NCBI RefSeq assembly: GCF_002234675.1
Contig: NC_019866.2
Location: 2,532,583 to 2,596,582, forward strand
Reading direction: 5' to 3'
Source of the DNA: Oryzias latipes
Taxonomy: Eukaryota; Chordata; Actinopteri; Beloniformes; Adrianichthyidae
Length of the DNA stretch: 64,000 nucleotides
The translations under genes were made by a program, and so were the position numbers. Under the pieces are notes generated by a model, which was not told the DNA's origin, did no database searches, and saw only the letters and a program-made list of their open reading frames with translations. Numbering within the stretch: the stretch's first letter is position 1; the number at the start of each line of letters is the position of its first letter. Below, in pieces: positions 1 through 13,300 of this stretch.

Positions 1-689
1 GCTCCGTCCTTGGCCCGCGTCTCGGTGTCCAGCGGCCAGTGGCCCCACTGTGCAGATGCTGGGCTCGCTTATGCCTTCTGGAGTGGCTCTTGTAATAAAC
101 GTTATTTCATTTTCTCATTCCCACTCCTTTTCACACTTTCCCCCTTTCCCTTCCCTCTGTTAAAAAAAAGAAAATATATATTTTTACAAGATATAATGTA
201 ACAAATAAATAATAATAATAAAAAATAGGGGTTAATACAAAAATACACCCTGGTTATTAGAAGATACATCACCTTATAACCTCAGCAACAAAAAAAACAA
301 GAAATTACATAATTGACACATGAATCATATAAATGGCACATTCATCACACACGGTTCATGTTACACGTTGATTTATGTGTTATTTGGATGGTTTATTCAT
401 ACTTCTCTGGTTTTTATGAGGTTAAAACGTGATATCTATGAATATTGCACATAAAGACCACAACTTTTCTCACTTTTTGCACATATGTTCGCATATGACC
501 AATTTTCCTCCATGCAGTATGTGCAAAATGAACGTAGTGTCTGTGTGACGCGGCCTAAACAAATACATATTGCATTAAACCTAATCATTTTATGAATCCT
601 ATTGATTTTATTTGTAATTTAATGAAAGAAACAGTTGAGAAAAATGTCTCCAATCAAACCTCACAAAACATTTCTGGGTTTTTTCTCAG
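1..689 (+). other. Intron upstream of gene A exon 4, with MITE remnant
   Basis: No coding exon is visible. The right part (about 340-566) resembles the intron that precedes the Asp exon in genes C, E, F and G, including the stretch ending near 556 that corresponds to the right terminal repeat of the shared intronic MITE (gtgacgcggcct here, gcgacacggcct in the others). The first 300 bases are AT-rich with short A and TAA runs and are not recognised. Exons 1-3 of gene A must lie left of the window, if they exist. Confidence 0.6.
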
Positions 690-1650
<961 letters not shown>

Positions 1651-2020
1651 TTGTTTTTCGTTCAGTTCATATTTTCTGCATGTTGGGCTTTCTTTAGGTT
1701 TGTTTGCAAATTTAGGTTTTATTAAAGGACAAAGAATCAATAATTTTTATGCGTTTGTTATGTAGAGAAACATAAATTAGAATGAAATTAAATGACAGGT
1801 GTATTCAAGGTTGGGAAAAATAAATCAATGAAAACTGTCTGGTGTGTCCTTTTTTTTTAAAAGTAGCAAGACTTTTCAACTGGTTTGATTGACTCTTTAG
1901 GGTTAAGTAATATTTTTTAGAGGTCCAACGGCCTTTATGATCACTCACACACATGATCCAGTCTTGTGTATCAGGACATCAGGTAGATTTGTTTTTAATT
2001 TATAATGCAAGGACAGATTC
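1651..2020 (+). other. 3' UTR and flank of gene A
   Basis: AT-rich sequence closely matching the flank of gene C at about 33190-33560. AATAAA at 1819-1824 is a candidate polyadenylation signal, and the same motif sits at 33363-33368 in the gene C copy. The match breaks off at 2021, where an LTR begins, so the LTR inserted after the two flanks diverged or was lost from the other copy. Confidence 0.6.
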
Positions 2021-2740
2021 TGTCATGATGTTACTAGACTTGGCAGACCCAGATGCTGGAACCCAGAAGTAAGCCCAGATGACGTGAGGTAAGTAAGAGG
2101 TATTGAATTTATAGTCGGATATTTTGGTAGCAAACTTGAAGGATTGATTCTAATGACAAGCGGAATGATGTGGATCAGGAATCTTGTCTTGGAGGCGAGG
2201 CGTGGCTGGAGGGTACAGCAGAAGGTATTCAGGAAAGCAGGGCTTGAGCAGGTGACCAGGTAAGTACTCGTGGAGGAATTTTCCTGTAGGCAAAGCGTAG
2301 GAGAAATTAGCGAGAGGCAAACAGACATGAACAAGATACTTGAGGCGACCAGACTATGCACCATAGAGGAACACTGAACTGGCGTTGAATACTGGCACTG
2401 GATCTCCCTAAGAGGCTGCAGGCTGATGAGGTGAATGGAGACAGCTGGTCACGTCAGGAACAGAGCAGAGAGGGGAGGGGGAGGAGAACTGACAGAGGCA
2501 CCATGACAGTACCCTCCCTCAACGACCGGCACGGTAGAATTCGTCATTGACGGTATGGTCCAGGATGAGGGAACGGGAGATCCAGGAGCGTTCCTACAGA
2601 CCATTACCCTGTCCACCAGAGATTGGAGGCCACGACCACGGCACCGGATGTCCAACAGCCTGCTAACAGTAAAGGCCGGGGCGCCTTCGATGATACGGTC
2701 GGGCGGAGGGGAAGCAGATGGCGAGCACAAAGGGCTTTTT
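2021..2740 (-). mobile_element. Ty3/gypsy LTR with 3' end of pol
   Basis: 2021-2508 is an LTR of about 488 bp with inverted ends TGTCATG and CATGACA. On the minus strand it is preceded by a purine tract (gagggaggg, about 2512-2521 complement). Upstream of that, 2530-2730 encodes in the minus direction a degenerate C-terminal integrase/chromodomain-like stretch (RIIEGAPAFTVSRLL, then RGRGLQ) that loses frame soon after. Only one LTR is present, so this is a 5'-truncated relic. The family assignment rests on the integrase tail and LTR form. Confidence 0.65.
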
Positions 2741-3892
2741 AGGGATGGGTATTGTTAAGGTTTTAACGGTACTACTACTCTTATTGATACTGCTTATCGA
2801 TCGGGTAATTTAACGATACTCTTATCGATACTTTTTGAGGACGAAAAATAAATAAAAAACAAATTTATTTTTCATTATGCAACAATGTTTTTTTTAACAA
2901 ACTGACTTACAAGTTTAATTAAGCTGTTTTTAAATACATCAACATATTCCTTAATAAACTACTTATAAGAAATTAACAAGCATGAGTAATGTGGAATTAC
3001 ACTACTTATAAAGACATTTATTAGCATTTGTTACTCCTATTCACAGGCTATTTAGAAATTGCTTGTGTGGGATCAATAAACATATTAACAGTGTTCTTAT
3101 TAACACTTTATTTAGTGTTTGCAGCCCCCCAATGTAAAGCGTGACCAAATGGGGGTGATCTTTACAAGCCATTTACAAATGGCTTGTTTGGGATTAATAT
3201 ACATATTAACAGTTCCCCTGTCAAGGTGGACTTACTTTTTTTTAAGTCCAGCTGATGTGACTCAACCTCCAGACTACACAACCTGGATGAACGAGAACCT
3301 TCATTGATAGTTTGAGGTCCTTCCTAAAGTGTGGGCTATGTTCTGCCACAAAGAAAAAAAAAAACTGAATAGAATATCATTAAATTTAACTACATTAATC
3401 GAACAGATAAGAAATTAATTTCTTATGGCAGCTAGAAAAAATATATCAATATAGAGTTCTTGATATAGATTTATTCATAATACCCCATACTAATACTTCT
3501 ATGTATTAATACCAAAGTAGTAAAGTATTGATTTTATAAATTCATACTCTGTAGTATTAATGGTATTAATGTACAAGTTTTCTCAGGGAAAGGCCAAATG
3601 CTAAATATTTATGAAGGGCTTTGGATGAAAAATTTTGTGGTTGAGTATTTCTAAACCATAGGTTATTGTCTTTTCCTGATCCATCACATCTTGAATAAAG
3701 AAATATTCAGAAACCCAGTTTTCATTTTAAATTATTTTCAATTCGTCGTCTATTATGAAAGAATTCTACAAGATCATGTTAAAAACACCAAAACGCCATT
3801 GTCGGAGGTTGTACATAGCAGAAATGTTTCTCTTTTCCAGATTTTCTCAAGGTTTGCGTCTACGGCAGATTGATATGACGGCAGATAACATA
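2741..3892. other. Non-coding stretch with unclassified repeats
   Basis: No gene is supported. 2751-2850 contains repeated cttatcgata-like motifs typical of a dispersed teleost repeat of unknown class. 2990-3240 holds two weak copies of a segment with 'ttacaaatggcttg' and 'gggatcaataaacatattaacag' (similar at about 3055-3095 and 3165-3210). The rest is AT-rich. Confidence 0.4.
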
Positions 3893-5325
3893 GAGATAGA
3901 GATAGAGATATTCTTTATTGATCCCACATTGGGGAAATCCAATTGTTACAGCAGTTCACAAAGCAGAGAAGAATGACAGCAATGTGCAAAAGTGAGGGGT
4001 GTTCAAAATGTGCAAAAATACAAATACAAACTGTGCAAAAATAGTGCAAAATAGTGCAAAAAAAGTAAGTAATAACTTATGTACACTATTACGACATAAC
4101 ATATGTTATGCGTAATAATAAAATTAAATAAATAAAGTAAAAACACAGAATATACAGATGGGCTATGGATGTATGATTACCGGTTTGTACATCCATATTT
4201 AAACTGTGGCATTGTACAATCTCACAGCTGTTGGGATGAATGACTTGCGGAACCGTTCCTTCCTGCATGGGGGGTGTAGAAGTCTGCAACTGAAGGAGCT
4301 GCTCAGCGCCTCCACTGTCTGATGTAGTGGGTGAGAGGTGTTGTCCATGATGGATGTTAACTTGGCCAACATCCTCCTTTCACCCACTTCCTCCACAAAG
4401 TCCAGTGGGCAGCCCAGGACAGAACTGGCCCTCCTGACCAGCTTGTTAAGTCTCTTCCTGTCCCGGTCTGTGCTGCCTGCTCCCCAACAGGCCACGGCGT
4501 AGTAGATAACAGAGGCTACCACAGAGTCATAAAAAGTCCTTAGGGGAGGCCTGCACACTCCAAAGGACCTCAGTCTCCTCAGAAGGTGGAGGCCACTTTG
4601 GCCCTTCAGATCCAGGGCATCGGTGTTGTGAGTCCAGTCCAGTTTCTTGTTGAGGTGAATATCCAGGTACTTAAAACTGTCCACTACCTCAATGTCCAAG
4701 CCCTGGATACTCACCGGTGTAAATTGTGGTGTTCTTCTCCGGAAGTCAATCAGCATCTCCTTTGTTTTAATTGGTGTTCAAGCACAGGTGATTTCGCTCA
4801 CACCAGTCCACAAAGTCCTTGATGACGGACCTGTACTCCAGCTCGTTCCCCCCCGACACACAGCCAACAATGGCAGAGTCGTCAGAGAACTTCTGGAGGT
4901 GGCAACTGCCGGTGTTGTAGGTAAAGTCGAATGTATAAAGGGTGAAGAGGAACGGTGAGAGCACCGTCCCCTGAGGAGCACCAGTGCTGGAAACCACCAC
5001 CTCCGACACACAGTTGTGTAGCTTTACATACTGTGGTCTGTTGGTGAGGTAGTCGGTTGTCCATGCAGTCAGTCGTCCGTCCGCTCCAGCCCCTTTCCAG
5101 CTTCTCTCTCAGCAGAGCTGGCCGGATGGTGTTGAAGGCGCTGGAGAAGTCAAAAGAGCATGACCCTCACAGCGGTTCCGGCGTCCTCCAGGTGAGTCAA
5201 CCCCGGTGCAGCAGGTAGATGATTGCGTCATCCACCCCGATGTTCGGCCTGTAGGCAAACTGCAGAGGGTCCGTTGCGGTGCTGACCACTGAGCGGAGGA
5301 GCAGCAAGCTCCACCACTCTCAAAA
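3893..5325 (-). mobile_element. 5'-truncated CR1/Rex1-like LINE
   Basis: Non-LTR retrotransposon read on the minus strand. Reverse transcriptase palm motifs are visible at 4767-5009 (GAPQGTVLSPFLFTLYT, then KFSDDSA, where FSDD is the YADD-type catalytic box). The C-terminal RT/thumb region follows at 4199-4756 (IYYAVACWGAG, ending KSFIPTAVRLYN). Frames change between the pieces, so it is not functional. The 3' end at the left carries a short microsatellite tail (gagata repeats, about 3893-3910) after a 'tttattgatcccac' motif common at the 3' ends of fish LINEs. Clade is inferred from motif style only. Confidence 0.75.
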
Positions 5326-5943
5326 AAATGGCAAAAAACTACGCCTTTTACTGCTGTTAAAAGAATGAGGCGGCTAATGGGACTTTAACTTTAAATACAT
5401 GCGACCATCAACAAATCCAGCCCTGGATGCACTTTAAATTAATGTGTGATGCATGCAGCAATGTGCATCTTGGTTGCACATATTACGTGTGACCAATCTG
5501 AATTTCCATCAGTTTTTGTGCTTGACCTCACATAAATACGTGTGAATAACATCAGCATTTAAAAAAAGCCCCAAATAAAGACATTTATTAACTTATTTAC
5601 TGAAACAAGCAAAGGTATTTGTATTTGGAAACAACTTTCATACAAACAGTATTCTTGATCAAATAAGTGTACATATAATGAAAATCTCAGAACAATAATT
5701 CTTGCACAATTAGTCGTTTTCTTTTATTTAGCGCCACGGTGAGCGGATGTAGTAGTCGCATCTGGAGCGTGCTCCGGCCGACCTCTTACTTTTCATACCT
5801 TTTCAGCCCTCATACTCTTTAACCCTGTCTAAGTTTTCTCTATTATCACTTCCTTATATCACCGCATCTGACAAAGGGGACTAAAATGCAGCCTAAAGGA
5901 CAGAAAGCTTTTGATAAAGAGGATGCTACTGTTAGCCCTAGCC
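5326..5943. other. Unannotated non-coding stretch
   Basis: AT-rich sequence without supported genes. A segment around 5740-5940 is less AT-rich and could be the start of a LINE, but I cannot confirm this. Confidence 0.3.
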
Positions 5944-6690
5944 CAGGGGTCGGCATCCCAAAATGTTGAAAGAGCCAAATTGGACGAAAAAAAACAAAAA
6001 ACAAACATGTCTGAAGCCGCAAAATATTAAAAGCCCCATTTAAGCCTTATAATGAAGGCAACACATGCAATATGTATCGATATTAGCTATATTAGCCTAC
6101 TATCAAAATGACTAAGTTGCTACAAATACATCATGAGCATTAACGATTAAATGTTTATTTGCCCTGCAGTGCATTCTGGGGAGAACCACGCGTCACGTGA
6201 CTGCTCTGTTGTGCAAGTTTAACTTCATTACAATACCAATGAATTATGTTTCATTGTGTTGATAAAATTAAAGAAACGTAATAAAGAAGTCCGATTTTTG
6301 ATGTCATTTTTATTTTGAGGATTTGAACACAAAACAATAAAATGGAACATGCATGCCCCACGACAGTCAGCTTGCACTGGAATGACAGAACAGCTTCAAG
6401 CATTTGCGGCGCCTGGAGACTTTCATTCAGCTTGTTTAGGTGGCCTGTCAGTCATCTTCACCAAAAAGTGCAGCTTTTCGTGCCACTCAGGATCTTCCAG
6501 TTGCGGGTAGTTCAGGTCTTTGCTTTTCTAGAATGTTTTCACGTGTTCGAAATAGACGATAAAGTGACGCAAAACGTCACCCCTGGACAGCCATCGGACT
6601 TTGTTGTGTAGCAGCAGATCAGAATATTCGCTTTCAACTTCATCAAACAATGCACGGAACTGACGGTGGTTCATTTACATCAGCCACCTG
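5944..6690 (-). mobile_element. hAT transposon relic
   Basis: It begins with CAGGGGTCGGCAT, the terminal motif of a common hAT (Charlie-like) group. On the minus strand about 6390-6680 encodes a piece of hAT transposase with the pattern FDEVESEYSDLLLHNKVRWL, followed by SRGDVLRHF, interrupted further on by stops. The opposite terminal repeat was not found, so the element is truncated. Confidence 0.65.
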
Positions 6691-7499
6691 CCTAGCGGTC
6701 CGCTAAAAGTAAAAAAAAAATGTTATTTTAAAAAGCCCTGCTGGTAGAAACGTGTGTCGCAGGCTATGACGCAAATCTTCGTTTGACAGAAATGTCGAAA
6801 TGTAATATTGTATCAGAAAGCTGTATGTTTATATGAAAGTTGTAAAAACCTGAATGTGAATATGTATGCTCCCCTGGCATATCTGAAGTTTATTTTGTAA
6901 ATTTGTGCTTTGTATTGTACTTTCGTTTTGTACAATAAAGTTAAAAAAACCTAATATAGTAATGGCGGTCATGTGCATTTTAGGTCTGTTAGCAGCAGGG
7001 GATTGTGGGACCCGGTCCCCTAATCTTATTAGGGCTCAGCATGAGCGTTTCTGTTTGCCCACGTTTCTTTTTGTATGGCAGTTTTGTTGTTCCACCTTAG
7101 TTTATTCTTCCTCTTATGTTGTTTCTTTATGTTGCACCATGAGTGTGGAAGGGGGAGAGGTTGATGAGCCCTGTGCAATGTTCAATGTGGTGCGTGTTCA
7201 AAGTTAAGGGGCTTGTTATGCTAGAAAGGAAACTGCGCTCTCAGCTAGTCTTTCTGCCTGCCCCTCTCTGAAACTGTTTGGAGACGTGCGTTGTACTGGA
7301 CAAAGACAGTTCTCCAGCGCAGCCAATTGATTGACAGCTCTACTTTTAGACAGCTTGGCTCCCGTTTTGCCCGCTGTAAGTGACGTACCTGCTGGGCGTT
7401 ACAATATTTTTCTACGCATTCTTACAGCATTGGGAAACGTTAAGAATGTTTGTGTCTTGTTTTTCCTCCTACAGAAACCATATTAAAACAAAAAATATA
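6691..7499. other. Unannotated non-coding stretch
   Basis: No gene supported. The small reading frame at 6905-7207 has no recognisable motif, no splice or promoter context, and looks like chance. The stretch ends with the TA target of the Tc1 element. Confidence 0.35.
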
Positions 7500-7800
7500 C
7501 ACTAACCAAAAATATAAACGCAACACTTTTGTTATTGCTCCCATTTTTTATGGTATGAACTCAAAGATGTGAAACATTTTCCACATTCACAAAAAAAAAA
7601 CCAGTTGTCTGAAATATTGTTCACAAATCTGTCTGAATCTGTGAGAGTGAGCACTTTTCCTTTGCCAAAACTATCCATCCCACCTTGCAGGTGTGCCATA
7701 TCAAGATGCTGATTAGACAGCATGATTATTGCACAGGTGTGCCTTAGACTGGCCACAAGAAAAGGCCACTCTGAAATCTTCAGTTGTATCACACAGCACA

Positions 7801-8813
7801 ATGCCACAGATGTCGCAAGTTGTGAGGGAGCCTGCAATTGGCATGCTGATAGCAGGAATGTCCACCAGAGCTGTTACTATGGAATTGAATGTCCATTTCT
7901 CCACCATTAGCCGTCTCCAAAGGCGTTTCCGAGAATTTGGCAGCACATCCAACCGGCCTCACAACCGCAGACAGCGTGTAACCACACCAGCCCAAGACCT
8001 CCACATCCAGCATGTCCACCTCCGAGATCGTCTGAGACCAGCCACTCGGACAGCTGCTGAAACAATCGGTTTGCATAACCACAGAAATTCTGCACAAACT
8101 GTCAGAAACCGTCTCAGGGAAGCTCATCTGCATGCTCCTCGTCCTCATCGAGGTCTGGACCTCACTCCAGTTTGTCGTCGTAACCGACTTGAGTGGGCAA
8201 ATGCTCACATGCGATGGCGTCTGGCACGTTGGAGAGGTGTTCTCTTCACGGATGGATCCCAGTTTACACTGTTCAGGGCAGATGGCAGACAGTGTGTGTG
8301 GCGTCGTGTGGGTGAGCGGTTTTCTGATGTCAATGTTGTGGATCGAGTAGCCCATGGTGGTGGTGGGGTTATGGTATGGGCAGGCATATGTTATGGGCGA
8401 AGAACACAGGTGCATTTCATTGATGGTATTCTGAATGCACAGAGATACCATGACGAGATACTGGGGCCCATTGTTGTGCCTACATCCAACAACACCACCT
8501 CATGTTGCAGCATGATAATGCACGGCCCCATGTTGCAAGGATCTGTACACAATTCTTGGACGCTGAAAACATCCCAGTTCTTGCATGGCCAGCATACTCA
8601 CCGGACATGTCACCCATTGAGCATGTTTGGGATGTCCTGGATCGGCGTATACGACAGCGTGTTCCAGTTCCTGCCAATATCCAGCAACTTCGCACAGCCA
8701 TTGAAGAAGAGTGGACCAACATTCCACAGGCCACAATAGACAACCTGATCAACTCTATGCGAAGGAGATGTGTCGCACTTCATGAGGCAAATGGTGGTCA
8801 CACCAGACACTGA
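7801..8813 (+). pseudogene. Tc1 transposase, one frameshift
   Basis: DDE transposase that would cut and paste the surrounding element. From ATG at 7801 the first frame encodes the N-terminal helix-turn-helix DNA-binding part (STISRLQRRFREFG, RNRLREAHLHA) and the first catalytic Asp (LFTDGSQF). A one-base loss near 8479-8481 shifts the frame. The second frame continues with HDNARPHVA (second Asp) and SPDMSPIEHVWD (Glu), ending at the stop at 8811-8813. The spacing between second Asp and Glu is 34 residues, the Tc1 DD34E signature. All three catalytic residues survive, so only the frameshift clearly inactivates it. An earlier ATG at 7729 lies in the same frame, but 7801 fits the family start better. 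Confidence 0.88.
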
Positions 8814-8870
8814 CTGGTTGTCTGAGCCCCCTGACCCCCTCAATAAAACCAAACTGAAGATTTCAGAGTG

Positions 8871-8930
8871 GCCTTTTCTTGTGGCCAATCTAAGGCACAC
8901 CTGTGCCTTAGATTGGCCACAAGAAAAGGC
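8871..8930. repeat. Perfect 29-bp inverted repeat near right Tc1 end
   Basis: Arms 8871-8899 and 8902-8930 are exact reverse complements with a 2-base spacer. The left end of the element has only one copy of this segment (about 7735-7765), so the right end contains an extra, folded-back copy. Confidence 0.9.
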
Positions 8931-9138
8931 ACAATCATACTGTCTAATCAGCATCTTGATATGGCACACCTGTGAGGTGGGATGGATTGTCTTGGCAAAG
9001 GAGAAGTGCTCACTATCCCAGATTTAGACAGATTTGTGAACAATATTTCAGAGAACTGGTTATGTTGTGTATGTGGAGTTCATACCATAAAAAATGGGAG
9101 CAATAACAAAAGTGTTGCGTTTATATTTTTGGTCAGTG

Positions 9139-9431
9139 TATTTCTCTCCCCCGTCCTTTTACATTTTCAAATATTTTTGAAAATGCTCCAGGGAGCCACT
9201 AGGACAGCACTAAAGAGCTCACAAAGTTGATTCTAATGTATCTATCATAACAGTTTTCTAATCTAATACTGTATAACCTTTGTGTATGTGTGTGTGTGTG
9301 TGGGGGGGGGGGGGGTCCCAACAACACAAACAGTTCTTCAAAAATATGATTTGAGATGCAGGGAAATGTAAATGGTAATTCTGTATAAAATATGTCAGCA
9401 GTGAATATTTTTAGGTTGATGTAAGGAGGAC
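9139..9431. other. Duplicated 5' flank of gene B with (TG)n/G-run
   Basis: From about 9225 the sequence parallels the upstream flanks of gene C (about 22222-22570) and D (about 40925-41016 continuing at 44153-44350). It contains a TG repeat followed by a G run at about 9281-9316. It is interrupted at 9432 by an insertion. Confidence 0.6.
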
Positions 9432-10183
9432 CATGTATGGAATGTATGATGCATGGAAGCGAATCTGTAGCATAATTAAAAATAAAAGTCAAAAGCAGAA
9501 ATGCTTTTTCATTTTCAAAATGAAGCTGCACTTTTTGACTCAAAATTACAATGGAAAAGTATTCCACAAAAATGGCAGCTAGGTCCAAAGAAAAACACGG
9601 TCAACACAAAGCCCCTTTTCTCTGCCGCTAACACAAAGCTCCACTGCTCCTAACATGTCTGTGTCTCTTAGCAGCCGGATACACAGAAGAAGCACTGACG
9701 TCATCGCCCCGCCTCCTCACTGGAAATGCTTTTTTTTAATTGAATATAGTGACAATGTTCGCAATGTTGTTAAAATGAAAATACAATTCCCTCTTTGCAT
9801 TTTCGTTTTAATCATGACACAGACTACGCATTTTGAAGTATTGCTATTTTATTTTAATATTGAGTCATTTGATGGAATTTCATTTTGAAAATTAAAAGGC
9901 ATTTCTGTTAATCCATTTTAATGATCAAATTAGACATTTCTAAATGAATTTTGCAACGCATTTACCAGAAAAACGTTTTGAAAATCAAACGTCATCAAAC
10001 GTCAAATCAAACGGGGCTCATTTTCTTAATCATTTTAATTAAGTGACAGAATAAGGGGTGTTGAAGAAGAAAATGAAAAAGTATTTTTTAATTTTGAGTC
10101 AAAAAGTGCAGCTTCATTTTGAAAATGAAAAGGCATTTCTGTTTTCTCTTTTGTTTTTAATTATGCTACAGAATCGCTTCCCT
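9432..10183. mobile_element. Non-autonomous DNA element with ~95-bp terminal inverted repeats
   Basis: Inverted repeats run from about 9455 (ggaagcgaatctgtagcata) and back from about 10182 (tatgctacagaatcgcttcc). Similarity extends inward about 95 bp through the 'cattttcaaaatgaagctgc' segment. Comparison with the uninterrupted flank of D (ggaggaccagtctgacagg, 44346-44364) shows that about 750 bp was inserted between ggaggacc and agtctgac, just upstream of the gene B promoter. No coding region is seen. Superfamily unknown. Confidence 0.75.
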
Positions 10184-10301
10184 AGTCTGACAGGTAACAG
10201 GTGTCAAAGATGCTTTCTGAGTGTGTCTAAAATATGGGGAACCGTGCAGTGCATATAAAGTTCTCACAAAATATTATATTTTGCAACAAAAGACTGCGGG
10301 C
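10184..10301 (+). promoter_or_regulatory. TATA promoter of gene B
   Basis: The block cagGTAACAGGTG (10191-10203), a 'tctaaaatatggggaa' segment (10226-10241) and a TATA-like box (catataaag, 10252-10260) precede the ATG at 10302. The same block, with tatataaag, stands before C, D and E, so it is the family's core promoter. Gene B's box has cat where the others have tat. Confidence 0.7.
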
Positions 10302-13300
10302 ATGGCTCTGAAGCTGATCTTTGTGGTGGCTCTGCAGACTCTCTTCCTAAAAGGTAAGAAGATTATCACCAAACCTCAGTCCGAGCTTACATTTTTACCT
10401 AAAATAATAATATTCAGTGATGTTGACGTATATAAATAAAACTAAAACTCCATCACTTGAATATAGAATGAAGAAATCTAATAGATGCCAAATCTGAGAT
10501 GATTTAATTAGGGGTCAGAAATGGAGAACGATGCATTGAAGGATAATATTTTTCTAAATGACACTTTTGTCTTAAAAAGAAGATTTTTAGTCCAGATGAA
10601 TCAACTTCAGAGATGCGCTGCTTTCTGTGACGCTCAGGCCACCGCAGCGCACTCTGCAGCGGGTCAGCCTGTTTCTGCGCTGATGTTGGCAAACACGCCC
10701 TTCACTGAAGGTCAAAGACGGGGCAAAGGTGGAGGTAAGGGATCTCCATGCGTGCTGCTCCGACGCGCAGAGGTCGGGTCGCTGCAGAGTGCGCTACTGC
10801 CAGAGCGTCACACATCTCTTGTGCGTAAAATATATTAAAACATTTTCAAATTAAATTGCCCAGAAACTTCCCTTTATTTACACACCTTTCACCGCGCGCT
10901 GATCTTTATTCTATGCTGCTCTAGACGGAGGACCAATTCCACCATCAGTCTGTGCTGATCACCCGCAATAAAGCCAAAACCAACGCACAACTTTGCGCTC
11001 TTCAAACGCCTCCACTTATAAATGTGTTCTACCAGTTTTTCACTTTCAAACGGACAAAATACGTGTCACACTGCCTTTACGAAAAAAAGAAGCAAATTGC
11101 ATTCTAGGGCAAAATTTGAAATATATTTAAATGAGATAAAAGCTGTTGTAGAAAACAGTTTTGTTCAGTCTCTCCTTTTTGTTCCTGTAGCCATAAATAG
11201 AAAGGGCTGTTTATTTTCTAAAAAACAGAAGAAGAAATGGAAAAAACTCTTAAACCAGGAGTGTTCATATAATGAATTAAAATAACATTTCTTTTCTTGA
11301 ATTCAAAAAAAGTTCATGGCGAACCTTAGTTTAATTATCTTAGGGTACACCCTCAAATCCAGTGAGTGGCAATTTCTCACAAGGAAACTTATAAAATGCA
11401 AAGTAAAATACGGCAGGTGACGAAGAAGGATCACATACAGTGGGCGGAGCACAAGAGTGTCCATCAATACACCTGGCATCAGGAGACCCTAAGCAGGAGG
11501 TCGATGATGACGACTTTGTAGTTGTTTGAGGCGACTTTCGGCCTTGTGTCTTAGACACTCGGGTGAAGAGATGGGCAGAGCTGTCCACCGATCACTACCA
11601 GGTGGTGAGTTGGATTCGCTGGCGGGGAAGGAGGCCGGAAAGACTTGGAAGACCCAAACGTACAGTGAGGGTCTGCTGGGAACGTCTGGCTTAGCCCTCC
11701 GTCAGGGAAGTCTTTAACTCCCACATCCGGGAGAACTTCAAACAGGCACCGAGGGAGGTTGGGGACATTGAGTCCGAGTGGACCATGTTTTCCGCTTCCA
11801 TTGTCTCTGCTGCTGCTCGGAGCTGTGGTCGCAAGGTCTCTGGTGCCTTTCGCGGCGGTAACCCCCAAACCCGGTGGTGGACACCGGAAGTGAGGGATGC
11901 TGTCAAGCTGAAGAAAGAGTCCTAACAGGTCTGGCTGGCTTGCGGGACTCCAGAAGCAGCTGACAGTTATCGGCAGTCTAAGCGAGCTGCAGCCCGGACA
12001 GTTGCGGAGGCAAAAACTCAGTCCTGGGAGGAGTTCGGTGAGGCCGTGGAGAAGGACTATCGGTTGGCCTTGAAGAAATTCTGGCAAACCATCCGGCGCC
12101 TCAGGAGGGGAAAGCAGTTCTCCACAGGCACCGTCTTCAGTCCAGGTGGGGGGCTGTTGACTTCGACTGGGGACATTGTCGGGCGGTGGAAGGAATACTT
12201 CGAGGATCTCCTCAATCCCACTGACACGCCTTCTTTTGAGGAAGAAGAGAATGAGGACTTTGGGGTGAGGCTGTCTATTACCCGGGCTGAAGTCACTTAG
12301 GTAGTCAACGAGCTCCTCAGTGGCAAGGCTCCGGAAGTGGATGTGGTCCGCCCTGAGTACCTCAAGTCTCTCACCAAAGGTGTATGTGTTTCACCTTCAA
12401 CTACAGGTGGATGAAACAAGCACACTTGAATGTATTTTTGTATTTTTATCCTCAGCTACTAAAATATGTCATTTCAAAACATAGAGATTGTTCATGTTTT
12501 ACATTTAGATATACTATTTGAGTAATATTGTGGATGGGGTTTGAACTTGAAAACAAACATTTTTTAGATGTTTTCTGTCATGATTAAACTAAAGTGTGTT
12601 TTCCACAGTCCTCCTGTGGCGTCTGAGTGGACGGTTGTGTTGGGTCGTCTGAAGCAGAATGGATCAAACCCCTTTGAGGTGTCACTGAATGTGACAAATA
12701 TCACTCTGAGCAACCAGACAGGGTCCAATGTTGCTGTGCTGCAACTCTCCACCCGGCCCCCCCTGAATAATTACATCCAGCCCATCTGTCTGGACAACGG
12801 AAGAACTTTTCCTGTGGGAACAACATGCTGGGCTGCAGGCTGGAGTTCTGGACGTGGAGGAAGTGAGTCCACATTAAAGTATAAGAAATTGCATGATGTC
12901 TGAAGAGCACGCAGACATGCTTCAATTGATCACATTTCTACCAAACTTTCAGAAGAAGAAGTTCTGCAGGAGTTCCAAACCTCAGTTCTAGAATGTCCGA
13001 CTTCAACAGCTGCAAATCCCAGCATTTGTACCGGACGCTTTACCCTTGAACAGGTAAATCATTTGTTGAAGAATTGCATGCATCATTATTTTGTGTTTCC
13101 TAACAATTTTCTTCAGATCTGAATGAAATGCTGTGTAACTGAGGTACTTCAACCCTGAAGATCCCATGAAATTTACTTCTAGGTAGTTTTTCTATGATGT
13201 AGTGCAGGTTATAGTGGAATCTGGATGAGAACCAGACCTATGTATCTGGGGATAAAACACAGTTTCAATAAAACATTAATTTAAATAAGTAAAGGCTATT

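Larger units (their letters stand above)
7500..9138 (+). mobile_element. Nearly complete Tc1-type transposon
   Basis: A 1639-bp element flanked by TA dinucleotides (7498-7499 and 9139-9140). The outermost bases are cactaaccaaaaatataaac on the left, and the complement on the right differs at one base (cactgacc). Inverted similarity continues inward for roughly 200 bp or more, making this a long-TIR Tc1 family member. The single transposase gene lies between the repeats. Close similarity of the two ends suggests modest age. Confidence 0.92.

Noticed and set aside
10..201. Small ORF at the left edge
   Set aside because: No recognisable domain, located in an intron by comparison with paralogues, ends in low-complexity sequence.
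592..689. In-frame upstream extension of the Asp exon starting with an ATG (also at 27113, 50202, 53593, 62436)
   Set aside because: It lies before a strong polypyrimidine tract and AG, and the same stretch is intron-like in all copies. The ATG is not a start.
5886..5942. Possible L1 ORF1 start (MQPKGQKAF-like)
   Set aside because: Only about 17 codons before the hAT terminus interrupts it; too short to call.
7789..8451. 220-codon minus-strand ORF
   Set aside because: Antisense of the Tc1 transposase, with no family resemblance.
11551..12087. 178-codon minus-strand ORF
   Set aside because: Antisense shadow of the LINE fragment on the plus strand.
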